This document shows, in pieces, positions 1 through 8,604 of a DNA stretch of 64,000 bases (positions are counted from its first letter, which is position 1; each line of letters opens with the position of its first letter). Both the position numbers and the translations under genes were made by a program. The notes under the pieces were generated by a model, which ran no database searches, had not been told where the DNA came from, and saw only the letters and a list, made by a program, of their open reading frames with translations. Source of the DNA: Burkholderia sp. FERM BP-3421 (GTDB lineage: Bacteria; Pseudomonadota; Gammaproteobacteria; Burkholderiales; Burkholderiaceae); contig NZ_CP117781.1 in NCBI RefSeq assembly GCF_028657905.1, positions 1,922,001-1,986,000 on the forward strand, read 5' to 3'.

Positions 1-343
1 CGTCGACCGTCGCGCGACACGACACGGTCTTGCGCACGCCGTCGAGTTCGACCCAGGCGGCCCAGTCGATCGCGCGTCCGCACGCGCCGGCCGGCGCGCG
101 CTGCACTGAATGCCCGGCGAGCAGCCACTCCGCGCAGCGCTTCGGCATGGCCGCCTCGGTCAGCGGCACCGACGGCGCCGCCGCCTTCAGCGCCTCCCAG
201 ACCGCCGCCTCGTGCACGAGGATGGCCGGGTCGCTGAGCCGGAATCCCACCCCGACACTGATCGCGAACATCGGCGTCGAGCCGATCTGGGTGCGCGTCG
301 TCGCGACGAGCGCGGCTTGAGGTTTGATGTGTCGGACCGGCAT
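1..343 (-). CDS. DUF2169-type T6SS accessory protein, 5' part (runs off left edge)
   Basis: This is an open frame on the minus strand with no stop before the window edge, so only the first 114 codons are visible. It starts MPVRHIKPQAALVATTRTQI and continues through ...AMPKRCAEWLLAGHSVQ..., which resembles the N-terminal part of DUF2169 proteins found next to vgrG genes. In characterised T6SS islands such proteins act as adaptors or chaperones that help load an effector on the spike; that role is inferred here. The ATG overlaps the upstream vgrG stop in a TGATG arrangement, so translation is probably coupled. The family call rests on recalled similarity and context only. Confidence 0.6.
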   Translation of the reverse strand, partial: MPVRHIKPQAALVATTRTQIGSTPMFAISVGVGFRLSDPAILVHEAAVWEALKAAAPSVPLTEAAMPKRCAEWLLAGHSVQRAPAGACGRAIDWAAWVELDGVRKTVSCRATVD

Positions 344-2634
344 CAGCTTTTCACCTGCATGCCGAGTTTCTTCAAATCCACGCCCACGTCCGAGTATTCG
401 GCGCCGGTGTACGAGTAACTGAATCCCGTATGGCTGATCTTGCTGCCCGTGGTCGACACGCTCGACCCTGTGTTCGACATATCGCTTCCTGTGGTTGACA
501 TATCCGTTCCCGTCACGCTCGTCGAGGTTCCTTTTATCGAGGTCGACACGCCAGTGATGTCCGTCGACACGCCGGTGTTCGAGATCGACGTGCCGGTGAT
601 GCTCGTCGATGTCCCGGTCACCGACGTATCCGTGCCCGTCATGCCCGTCGATGTGCCCGTGTACGACAGCGACACGCCCTTCATGCTCTGCGACTGCCCC
701 GTCGCCGACATGTCGACGTCCGTCATCGACGATGAAATACCCGTCATGCTGTTCGACACGCCCGTCACCGAGTTGCTCGTTCCCGTCAGGCTGGTGGACA
801 CCCCGGTCATCGACGTCGACACCCCCGTGAAATCCGTGCTGACACCCTTGAACGAGGTGCTCACACCGGTGAAGTCGGTCGACACGCCGGTAAACGAAGT
901 CGAGACGCCCGTGAAGCTGGTGCTGACGCCGGTAAATGAAGTGTCGAGCCCGGTGAACGACGCCGATACGCCCGTGAAGCCCACCGATAGGCCCGTGTAC
1001 GACACCGCGATGCCCGTAAAGCTGACCGTGATCCCGATCACCGACGTCGACGTGCGCTCCACCGTGAGGTTTTTATCCTGGCCGACCGCCTTCGAATCGT
1101 TGCGCTCCACGGTGTGCTGCATGTCGCGTTCGGCATGGATCATCACGCGCTCCGCGCCGCGCTGGTCGTCGAACGTCAGCTGGCTCGCGTTTTGCGCCTG
1201 CCCGGCCAGCTTGGTCGAGCGCGACACGATCCCCGTGTAGCGGGTGTCCTTCGGCAGGTCGTAAGGCGTCGGGTTCTCGCCGTTGTAGACGATCCCCGTC
1301 GCGAGCGGCCGGTCCAGATCGCCGTCCACGTAGGTCACCACCACCTCCTGCCCGACCCGCGGCATCGCGATCACGCCCCAGCCCTTGCCCGCCCACGCCT
1401 GCGACACCCGGATCCAGCACGACGCATCCGCTTCCGTCGTCTTGTAGCGGTCCCAGTGGAAATGCACCTTGATCCGGCCCAGCTTGTCCGTGTACACCTC
1501 GGACACCTGCGGCCCCACCACCGTCGCGCTCTGGATGCCCGGCACCCTAGGCCGTCGCGTCAGCAGCAGCGGTCGGTAGGGCTGGTCGTCGGCGAGCGCA
1601 CTGAATTTCACCGAGACATTGCGCCCCTTCGACGTGCTGTCCGGGCCATCCTGGATGAACGACAGTTCGCTGCCGATCACGTAGTAGCGGCGATTCCGGT
1701 TCAGCGCCGGATAACCGACCAGCGTGAACGCCTGGCCGGTCGTCAGGCCCCGCGCGTTCGCCTCGCCGACCAGCACGTGCGCATCCGCCTGGAACGCCTC
1801 CAGCCGCAGCCGCGCGAGACGCTCGCCCTTCTCGGCGTCCTGATACCCCGTCGCATAGTCGTAGTATTCGAGCTGCACACCCGCCAGCCCCGGCCCCGGT
1901 TCCGTCTGCGCATCGCTGTCCAGACGGTTCGACGGCGACCAGTAGTTGAAGTCGCGCAGCGCGACGTTGTTCGAGCGCACCTGCCGGCTGCGCTGCAACC
2001 GCTGCACGCCTTCGCGCCCCTGGATCGCGCGCCCTTCCTCGCCGTCCGGCAGGTATTGAAGCTGGCCGAACTGGGACGGCTGGTCCTCGAAGCGCTGCGT
2101 GTCAGACAGCACCACCACGTGACGCTCGTTCTCGTGCTCGACCCAGAAATAGATGCCTTCGTCCTCCAGCAGCCGCTTGACGAAGTTCAGGTCCGTCTCC
2201 TGGAACTGCACGCAGTACTCGCGCGGCTCGTAGTTTCCTTCCAGTTCGAACCGATAGTCCGTGCGCTGATGCCCCTGGAACACCTGCTCGACGATCTCCG
2301 GCACGGTCAGGTTCTGGAAGATCCGGCTGTTGCGGTTCTCCTCCAGGAACGACAGCCAGCTTTTCAATTCAAGCGTATAGGTGTACTGCCCGCTCAACTG
2401 CCCCGTGTCGTAGCCGCCGAACACGTAGGTGCTGAACGTGCGCACAGCACCGTTGCCAAGGTCGATGTCGGCGAACAACGGCGTGCCGAGCAATTCGTCG
2501 AGGTCCAATTCCGGGTCTCGGCTCAACAGCTCGAAACGGTAGGACGGTTCCCGCGACAAGCGTTCGTCGGCCGTCAGGGACAGCGCGATGCTGCCCGGAT
2601 CCAGCACGTCGCTGCGCAGTTCGATCAGGCGCAT
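343..2634 (-). CDS. vgrG: VgrG spike protein (TssI), copy 1, with long heptad-repeat tail
   Basis: T6SS tip protein of 763 residues. The N-terminal two thirds form the gp27/gp5-like body (MRLIELRSDVLDPGSIALSL at the start; the OB-fold region includes DKLGRIKVHFHWDRY, typical of VgrG). From about residue 530 the protein becomes roughly thirty imperfect seven-residue repeats of the form S-F-T-G-V-S-T, followed by a short cap ending LKKLGMQVKS. The tail probably makes the triple-stranded beta-helix needle. It is a tandem duplicate of the gene just upstream (13 bp between them), nearly identical except in the tail, where this copy has scattered Asp and Lys substitutions. It is the penultimate visible gene of the T6SS operon. 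Confidence 0.95.
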   Translation of the reverse strand: MRLIELRSDVLDPGSIALSLTADERLSREPSYRFELLSRDPELDLDELLGTPLFADIDLGNGAVRTFSTYVFGGYDTGQLSGQYTYTLELKSWLSFLEENRNSRIFQNLTVPEIVEQVFQGHQRTDYRFELEGNYEPREYCVQFQETDLNFVKRLLEDEGIYFWVEHENERHVVVLSDTQRFEDQPSQFGQLQYLPDGEEGRAIQGREGVQRLQRSRQVRSNNVALRDFNYWSPSNRLDSDAQTEPGPGLAGVQLEYYDYATGYQDAEKGERLARLRLEAFQADAHVLVGEANARGLTTGQAFTLVGYPALNRNRRYYVIGSELSFIQDGPDSTSKGRNVSVKFSALADDQPYRPLLLTRRPRVPGIQSATVVGPQVSEVYTDKLGRIKVHFHWDRYKTTEADASCWIRVSQAWAGKGWGVIAMPRVGQEVVVTYVDGDLDRPLATGIVYNGENPTPYDLPKDTRYTGIVSRSTKLAGQAQNASQLTFDDQRGAERVMIHAERDMQHTVERNDSKAVGQDKNLTVERTSTSVIGITVSFTGIAVSYTGLSVGFTGVSASFTGLDTSFTGVSTSFTGVSTSFTGVSTDFTGVSTSFKGVSTDFTGVSTSMTGVSTSLTGTSNSVTGVSNSMTGISSSMTDVDMSATGQSQSMKGVSLSYTGTSTGMTGTDTSVTGTSTSITGTSISNTGVSTDITGVSTSIKGTSTSVTGTDMSTTGSDMSNTGSSVSTTGSKISHTGFSYSYTGAEYSDVGVDLKKLGMQVKS
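378..1060 (-). repeat. 21-bp/heptad repeat block encoding the VgrG copy 1 needle
   Basis: About thirty tandem 21-bp units encode seven-residue repeats (S-F-T-G-V-S-T type). Units differ by point changes but keep register, with no indels visible. A homologous block lies in copy 2 at about 2680-3365. The opposite strand stays open through the repeats only because of the repeated codons. Confidence 0.85.
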
Positions 2635-2647
2635 GTCGGCTCTCCCA

Positions 2648-4939
2648 TCAGCTTTTCACCTGCATGCCGAGCTTCTTCAGATCCACGCCCACGTCCGAGT
2701 AGCTGGCGCCCGTATAGGAATAGCTGAAGCCCGTGGTCGACACGCTGCTGCCCGTGGTCGACACGCTCGACCCTGTCGTGCCCACCGAGCTACCGGTCGT
2801 CGACATGCTCGATCCCGTCACGCTCGTCGAACTGCCCGTGGTCGAGGTCGACACGCCAGTGATGCTGGTCGACGTGCCCGTGTTCGAGATCGACGTGCCG
2901 GTGATGCTCGTCGACGTGCCGGTCACCGACGTGCTCGTGCCGGTCATGCTCGACGACGTGCCCGTGTACGACAGCGACACGCCCGTCATGCTCTGCGACT
3001 GCCCCGTCGCCGACGTACTGACATCCGTCATCGACGACGAGATCCCGGTCATGCTGTTCGACACGCCCGTCACCGAGTTGCTCGTTCCCGTCAGGCTGGT
3101 GGACACCCCGGTCATCGACGTCGACACCCCCGTGAACCCCGTGCTGACGCCGGTAAACGACGTGCTCACGCCCGTGAAGCCGGTCGACACGCCGGTAAAC
3201 GAGGTCGACACGCCCGTAAAGCTGGTGCTGACGCCGGTAAACGAGGTGCTGAGCCCGGTGAACGATGCCGACACGCCGGTGAACCCCACCGATAGGCCCG
3301 TGTACGACACCGCGATGCCCGTAAAGCTGACCGTGATCCCGATCACCGACGTCGACGTGCGCTTCACCGTGAGGTTTTTATCCTGGCCGACCGCCTTCGA
3401 ATCGTTGCGCTCCACGGTGTGCTGCATGTCGCGTTCGGCGTGGATCATCACGCGCTCCGCGCCGCGCTGGTCGTCGAACGTCAGCTGGCTCGCGTTCTGC
3501 GCCTGCCCCGCCAGCTTGGTCGAACGCGACACCAGCCCCGTGTAGCGCGTGTCCTTCGGCAGGTCGTAGGGCGTCGGGTTCTCGCCGTTGTAGACGATCC
3601 CCGTCGCGAGCGGCCGATCCAGATCGCCGTCCACGTAGGTCACCACCACTTCCTGCCCGACCCGCGGCATCGCGATCACGCCCCAGCCCTTGCCCGCCCA
3701 CGCCTGCGACACCCGGATCCAGCACGACGCGTCCGCTTCCGTCGTCTTGTAGCGATCCCAGTGGAAATGCACCTTGATCCGGCCCAGCTTATCCGTGTAC
3801 ACCTCGGACACCTGCGGCCCCACCACCGTCGCGCTCTGGATGCCCGGCACCTCCGGACGCTTCGTCACGAGCAGCGGCCGGAACGGCTGGTCGTCGGCGA
3901 GCGCGCGGAACTTCACCGTCACGTTGCGGCCTTTCGACGTGCTGTCCGGGCCATCCTGGATGAACGACAACTCACTGCCGATCACGTAGTAGCGGCGATT
4001 CCGGTTCAGCGCCGGATAGCCGACCAGCGTGAACGCCTGGCCGGTCGTCAGGCCCCGCGCGTTCGCCTCGCCGACCAGCACGTGCGCATCCGCCTGGAAC
4101 GCCTCCAGCCGCAGGCGCGCGAGACGCTCGCCCTTCTCGGCGTCCTGATACCCCGTCGCATAGTCGTAGTATTCGAGCTGCACGCCCGACAGCCCCGGCC
4201 CCGGCTCCGTCTGCGCATCGCTGTCCAGACGATTCGACGGCGACCAGTAGTTGAAGTCGCGCAGCGCGACGTTGTTCGAGCGCACCCGCCGGGTCCGCTG
4301 CAGGCGCTGCACGCCTTCGCGTCCCTGGATCGCGCGCCCTTCCTCGCCGTCCGGCAGGTATTGAAGCTGGCCGGACTGGGACGGCTGGTCGGCGAAGCGC
4401 TGCGTGTCGGACAGCACCACCACGTGACGCTCGTTCTCGTGCTCGACCCAGAAATAGATGCCTTCGTCCTCCAGCAGCCGCTTGACGAAGTTCAGGTCGG
4501 TTTCCTGGAACTGCACGCAGTACTCGCGCGGCTCATACGTGCTTTCGAGATCGAACCGGTAGTCGGTACGCTGATGCCCCTGGAACACCTGCTCGACGAT
4601 CTCCGGCACGGTCAGGTTCTGGAAGATCCGGCTGTTGCGGTTCTCCTCCAGGAACGACAGCCAGCTCTTCAGTTCAAGCGTATAGGTGTACTGCCCGCTC
4701 AACTGCCCCGTGTCGTAGCCACCGAACACGTAGGTGCTGAACGTGCGCACCGCACCGTTGCCGAGGTCGATGTCGGCGAACAACGGCGTGCCGAGCAATT
4801 CCTCGAGGTCCAATTCCGGGTCTCGGCTCAGCAGCTCAAGACGGTAAGACGGTTCCCGCGACAAGCGTTCGTCGGCCGTCAGGGACAGCGCGATGCTGCT
4901 CGGGGCCAGTACGTCACTGCGCAATTCGATCAGGCGCAT
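2648..4939 (-). CDS. vgrG: VgrG spike protein (TssI), copy 2, with long heptad-repeat tail
   Basis: T6SS tip protein of 763 residues, the same length as its neighbour and almost identical through the gp27/gp5-like body. The C-terminal third is a run of about thirty seven-residue repeats centred on T-G-V-S-T-S, here almost entirely Ser/Thr/Gly without the charged substitutions of copy 1. The ATG at 4939 overlaps the restored clpV reading frame by 10 bases, as expected in a tightly packed operon. No separate toxin domain follows the repeats, so effectors would have to be carried as cargo, perhaps through the downstream DUF2169 protein (inference). Confidence 0.95.
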   Translation of the reverse strand: MRLIELRSDVLAPSSIALSLTADERLSREPSYRLELLSRDPELDLEELLGTPLFADIDLGNGAVRTFSTYVFGGYDTGQLSGQYTYTLELKSWLSFLEENRNSRIFQNLTVPEIVEQVFQGHQRTDYRFDLESTYEPREYCVQFQETDLNFVKRLLEDEGIYFWVEHENERHVVVLSDTQRFADQPSQSGQLQYLPDGEEGRAIQGREGVQRLQRTRRVRSNNVALRDFNYWSPSNRLDSDAQTEPGPGLSGVQLEYYDYATGYQDAEKGERLARLRLEAFQADAHVLVGEANARGLTTGQAFTLVGYPALNRNRRYYVIGSELSFIQDGPDSTSKGRNVTVKFRALADDQPFRPLLVTKRPEVPGIQSATVVGPQVSEVYTDKLGRIKVHFHWDRYKTTEADASCWIRVSQAWAGKGWGVIAMPRVGQEVVVTYVDGDLDRPLATGIVYNGENPTPYDLPKDTRYTGLVSRSTKLAGQAQNASQLTFDDQRGAERVMIHAERDMQHTVERNDSKAVGQDKNLTVKRTSTSVIGITVSFTGIAVSYTGLSVGFTGVSASFTGLSTSFTGVSTSFTGVSTSFTGVSTGFTGVSTSFTGVSTGFTGVSTSMTGVSTSLTGTSNSVTGVSNSMTGISSSMTDVSTSATGQSQSMTGVSLSYTGTSSSMTGTSTSVTGTSTSITGTSISNTGTSTSITGVSTSTTGSSTSVTGSSMSTTGSSVGTTGSSVSTTGSSVSTTGFSYSYTGASYSDVGVDLKKLGMQVKS
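2680..3365 (-). repeat. 21-bp/heptad repeat block encoding the VgrG copy 2 needle
   Basis: This is the homologue of the block in the downstream vgrG, with the same number of heptads and more uniform Ser/Thr content. The two blocks are long, nearly identical direct repeats about 2.3 kb apart and so are likely substrates for recombination or gene conversion. Confidence 0.85.
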
Positions 4940-7621
4940 ACCGAGGCTCCTTCCGATCCGGCGTGGATCGAAGCGTGCGGTTCTTGCGGTTCTTGCGGTT
5001 CTTGCGGTTCTTGCGGCAGCGTGACTTCGTCCGAAGCCGTGCCCGGCAGCGCGTCGTCAGCATCGTCATCGTCGAACGTAAGCGACAACGTGTCGCCGGC
5101 CGACAGCCGCACGCTGCGCAGCGTCCTGCCCTCCGCCCGCGCGGCGAGCACGCCGCGCGCCACCGCCGGCAGCACATGCTGGCGCAGCAGGTCGCGCACC
5201 GCGCGACCGTTGGCCGGGGTGCTGCGCGACCGCCCGGGCCACCCAGCCCGCGACCGCCTCGTCCACGCGCCAGTCCAGCCCGTTCTGCGCGAGCCGCTCG
5301 CCGATCTCGTCGAGCGCCTGGCCCGCGATGCCCGTCAGCGCTTCGGCATCGAGCGGCCGGAACGCGACCACCTGGATCCGCGCGAGCAGCGCCGGCGAGA
5401 ACCGCTCGCGCAACCGCTCGTACACCCGCGCCGCGAGCTTCGCCTGCGACACCTGCGGGTCCGCCTTGCACGACGCCTCGATCTCCGCATCGCCCAGATT
5501 CGTGGTCAGCAGGATCAGGCTGTTGCGGAAGCTGATGCGACGTCCTTCGCCGTCCTCCATCCAGCCCTGGTCGAACACCTGATAGAACACTTCGTGGATG
5601 TCCGGATGCGCGCGATCGAACTCGTCGAGCAACAGCACGCTGTACGGCTTCTTGCGGATCGCCTCGGTCAGCCGGCCGCCCTTGCCGTAGCCGACATAGC
5701 CCGGCGGCGCGCCCTTCAGCGTCGACGCCGTGTGCGCCTCCTGGAATTCGTTCATGTTGAACTGCACGAGATTGCGCTCGCCACCGAACAGCAGTTCGGC
5801 GAGCTTCGCCGCGGCCTGGCTCTTGCCCGTGCCCGTCGGCCCCGCGAACAGCATCACGCCGAGCGGCCGATGCGGATCGCCAAGACCCGAATGCGACAGG
5901 TGCAGCGCCTGCGCGATCGCCCGCATGCCGTCCGCCTGCCCATGGATCGACGCACCGAGCGCGCGCTCCAGATCGACGATCCGCTGCGCCTCGTCCTGCG
6001 CCAGCTGCGCGACGGGAACACCGGTCCACTCCGCCAGCACCTCCGCGATCACATGCTCGTCGACCCACGGCCGCACCCAGCGATCGGCTTCCGCCAGCGC
6101 CGCGCTGTCTCCCGTTTCCTCGGCCGACGCGCGCATCCGCGCGAGCCACGCGCCGACTTCCTCGCGCTGGGTCGCGACCACGCCTTCGAGCGTGCGCGCC
6201 TCTTGCACGAGATGGTCGCGCTGCGTCTCCAGCTCGGCCTCGTCGCCGGGTGTCGAAACCCCCATGCGCCGGTCGCTCGCGCGCCAGTCGAGCGTCTGCC
6301 CGATCGCCTGCGCCTGTTGCCCGAGCCGTTCCAGTTCGGCCGGCGCGCAGCGCTGGCTCATCGCCACCCGCGCGCAGGCCGTGTCGAGCAGGCCGATCGC
6401 CTTGTCCGGCAGCCGCCGCGCCGGCAGGTAGCGGCGCGACAGCGCCACCGCGCTGCGCAGCGCCGCATCGACGATATGCACTCCGTGATGCTCGGCGAAG
6501 CGCGACGCGATGGTCCGCAGCATGCCCACCGCCGCCGCGTCGTCCGGCTCCTCGACCGGCACCGCCTGGAACCGCCGCACGAGCGCCGCGTCAGGCTCGA
6601 TGTACTGCTTGTACTCGGACCACGTCGTCGCCGCGACCATCCGCAGCTGCCGCGCGCGAGCATCGGCGATCAGGTTCGCGGCGTCGCCCGTGCCCGCCGA
6701 GCCGCCCGCGCCGATCAGCGTGTGGGTTTCGTCGCAGAACAGGATGATCGGCGCGGGCGCGGCGATCACCGCGTCGACCAGCGTCTTCAGGCGCTGCTCG
6801 AACTCGCCGCGCACGCCCGCGCCCGCCTGCAGACGGGCCAGATCGAGCGCCCACACCTGCGCGCCCAGCAGCCCCGGCGGCACCGCGCCCGCGTGGATCT
6901 TCTGCGCGAGCGCCTCGACCACGGCCGTCTTGCCCACGCCCGCCTCCCCGACCAGGATCGGGTTGTTCTGGCGACGCCGCGACAGCACGTCGATCACGGT
7001 GCGCAGTTCGTCGTCGCGACCGACGACCGGATCCAGCTCGCCACGCGCCGCCTGATCGGTCAGGCAGGTCGCCCATTTCGCGAGCGCGTCGTCCGGCGCC
7101 GCCGCGTCGACGGACGCATCGACGTCACCCGACGACGGGCTCTCGATCGCCTCAGGCCACCCGGCGGCCAACGCCTCGTAGCGTTTCACGACCTCGTCGA
7201 TCGCGACCGACGTGAGGCCCTGCGGACAGCGCTGCTGGAGCCAGCGGCGCGTGACATCGTCGTCGAGCCACGCCAGCAGCAGGTGGCCCGAGCGCACCTT
7301 GCCCGACGGCGCGGCGACCTGGCTCCAGATCACGGCCGGACCCACGCTGCGCTCCAGCGACGCGGAAATGTCGCGCAGCGAATCGCCGCCCACGTCGAAC
7401 GTATCGAGCGCCTTCTCCAGCCGGCGCTTGAGATCGCCGACGTCGTGGCCCCATTCGGCGAACAGTTTCGCCAGATCGCTCTGCTCGCGCTGCAACAGGC
7501 ACAACGCCCAGTGATCGAGGTCGATGAAAGTATGACGGCGCGAACGGCCCAGCACCGTGGCGTCGACCAAAGCCGCATAAGTCGTGCGGCCGAGACAGTT
7601 GAAGATACGTTCCCGATTCAC
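4930..7621 (-). pseudogene. clpV: ClpV (TssH) T6SS sheath-recycling AAA+ ATPase, apparent +1 frameshift near 3' end
   Basis: ClpV disassembles contracted TssB/TssC sheath. The start is taken as the GTG at 7621 (NRERIFNCLG), two bases after the tssG stop. The Clp N-domain, a first AAA module (Walker A GEAGVGKTAVVEAL) and a second module (FAGPTGTGKSQAAA, then LLLDEFDRAHPDIHEVFYQV) are intact. At about 5214-5250 the frame slips: one frame reads ...GWVARAVAQHPGQRSRG and ends in arginine-rich nonsense at 5066. The neighbouring frame continues ...STPANGRAVRDLLRQHVL, the expected ClpV C-terminal region, and stops at 4930. One extra base in the GC-rich run explains this, since the total of 2692 nt is three times 897 plus one. 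It is either a sequencing error or a real lesion removing the last 100 or so residues. Confidence 0.85.
4979..5015 (-). repeat. 9-bp tandem repeat near the end of clpV
   Basis: Four copies of a 9-base unit (ttcttgcgg on the plus strand) encode a Gln-Glu-Pro repeat just before the restored clpV stop. The unit is a multiple of three, so copy-number change would alter length without shifting frame. Confidence 0.75.
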
Positions 7622-7623
7622 GT

Positions 7624-8604
7624 TTAGTTCCGAAAAGATTCGTAGATAGTCAGCGTGCGCAGCGCATGATCCGGCCGCGACCACGCATCGACGCCGATGC
7701 GCATGCGCCCGACTTTCCCCGCCAGCTCAGGGCGCGTTCGTACTTCGACCTTGATGACAGGGTCGATCCTTCCGTCCACAAAGTCCGTCGCGACCGCGCA
7801 TACCGCCATCACGGCCGCCGACCGGCGTTGCCAACGGTGAAACTCCTCGGCCTCGATCGGGCCGATCACGATCTCCATCGAATGCTGGACATCCCAGATC
7901 CGCGCGCCGAGCCGCCAGCCGCCCAGCCGCCGGCCGCCGCGCGGAGCCGGCGGCACCGGAATCCAGCGTCCGTGGCGCGGCAGGATCCGCAGCGGCACGC
8001 GAAAGTAGCCGGCCAGCATCCGCCGCAGGTCGCCGAGCGAGCGCCGCGGCGCGCAATACACGCCGGGAAACGCGCGCCGGCACGCTTGGGCGTCCCGATC
8101 CGGCGAGGCCTCGCCGGATCGACGAGCCGCGTTCGCGAGCGTGGTGACCCGTTCGACGAACGGATTGCGCGCACGCTCGTAGCCCAGCACCGGGTGCATC
8201 GCCGACCAGGCGCTGTAATGCAGCCACGCCAGATCGCCGCAGGCCACGTTGACGAAGCGCTCGAACGCCGCATTGCGCTCGAAACGCTTCTCCTGCATGG
8301 CGTGTTCGGTCACGTGCAACGGCAGCGGACCGAATGGCGCGAACAGGCCGAAGTGCCGCTGGGTGATCTTGACCCGCGGGTGATCGTCCGCGTCGACGAA
8401 GCGGGTCTGCTCGACCGTCACGTTCGCCACCTCGGTGCTCGCGAAGCGCATGTCGGCCGACTGCTCGATGCGCAGCCACGCGGGGCTGCGCCGCGCGCGC
8501 CGCGGCGGCCCGCCCAGTTCCCGCTCCAGCACCTCGACGCGGCGCATCAGCTCGAAGAAGGTGCGGCGTGGCGTCAGCGCCCGCTCAACGCGTGCGAGCC
8601 TCAC
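7624..8604 (-). CDS. tssG: TssG T6SS baseplate protein
   Basis: Baseplate component of 326 residues that works with TssE, TssF and TssK. The body contains family-typical stretches such as FASTEVANVTV, KITQRHFGLFAPFGPLPLHVTEH and FVNVACGDLAWLHYSAW. The start is the GTG at 8604, which overlaps the tssF stop in a GTGA arrangement; the reading frame stays open far upstream but those residues are a shadow of tssF. clpV follows two bases after its stop. The order tssE-tssF-tssG-clpV matches many T6SS loci. Confidence 0.93.
   Translation of the reverse strand: MRLARVERALTPRRTFFELMRRVEVLERELGGPPRRARRSPAWLRIEQSADMRFASTEVANVTVEQTRFVDADDHPRVKITQRHFGLFAPFGPLPLHVTEHAMQEKRFERNAAFERFVNVACGDLAWLHYSAWSAMHPVLGYERARNPFVERVTTLANAARRSGEASPDRDAQACRRAFPGVYCAPRRSLGDLRRMLAGYFRVPLRILPRHGRWIPVPPAPRGGRRLGGWRLGARIWDVQHSMEIVIGPIEAEEFHRWQRRSAAVMAVCAVATDFVDGRIDPVIKVEVRTRPELAGKVGRMRIGVDAWSRPDHALRTLTIYESFRN

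Noticed and set aside
440..1240. Plus-strand repeat protein (D-T-P-V type) opposite the VgrG tail, with a twin at 2733-3545
   Set aside because: It is the mirror reading of the heptad-coding repeats; no ribosome site and no independent support.
3419..7627. Plus-strand open frame of about 1400 codons opposite vgrG and clpV
   Set aside because: It is antisense to recognised T6SS genes, extremely Arg/His/Ala-rich and without any domain; long antisense frames are expected in GC-rich DNA.
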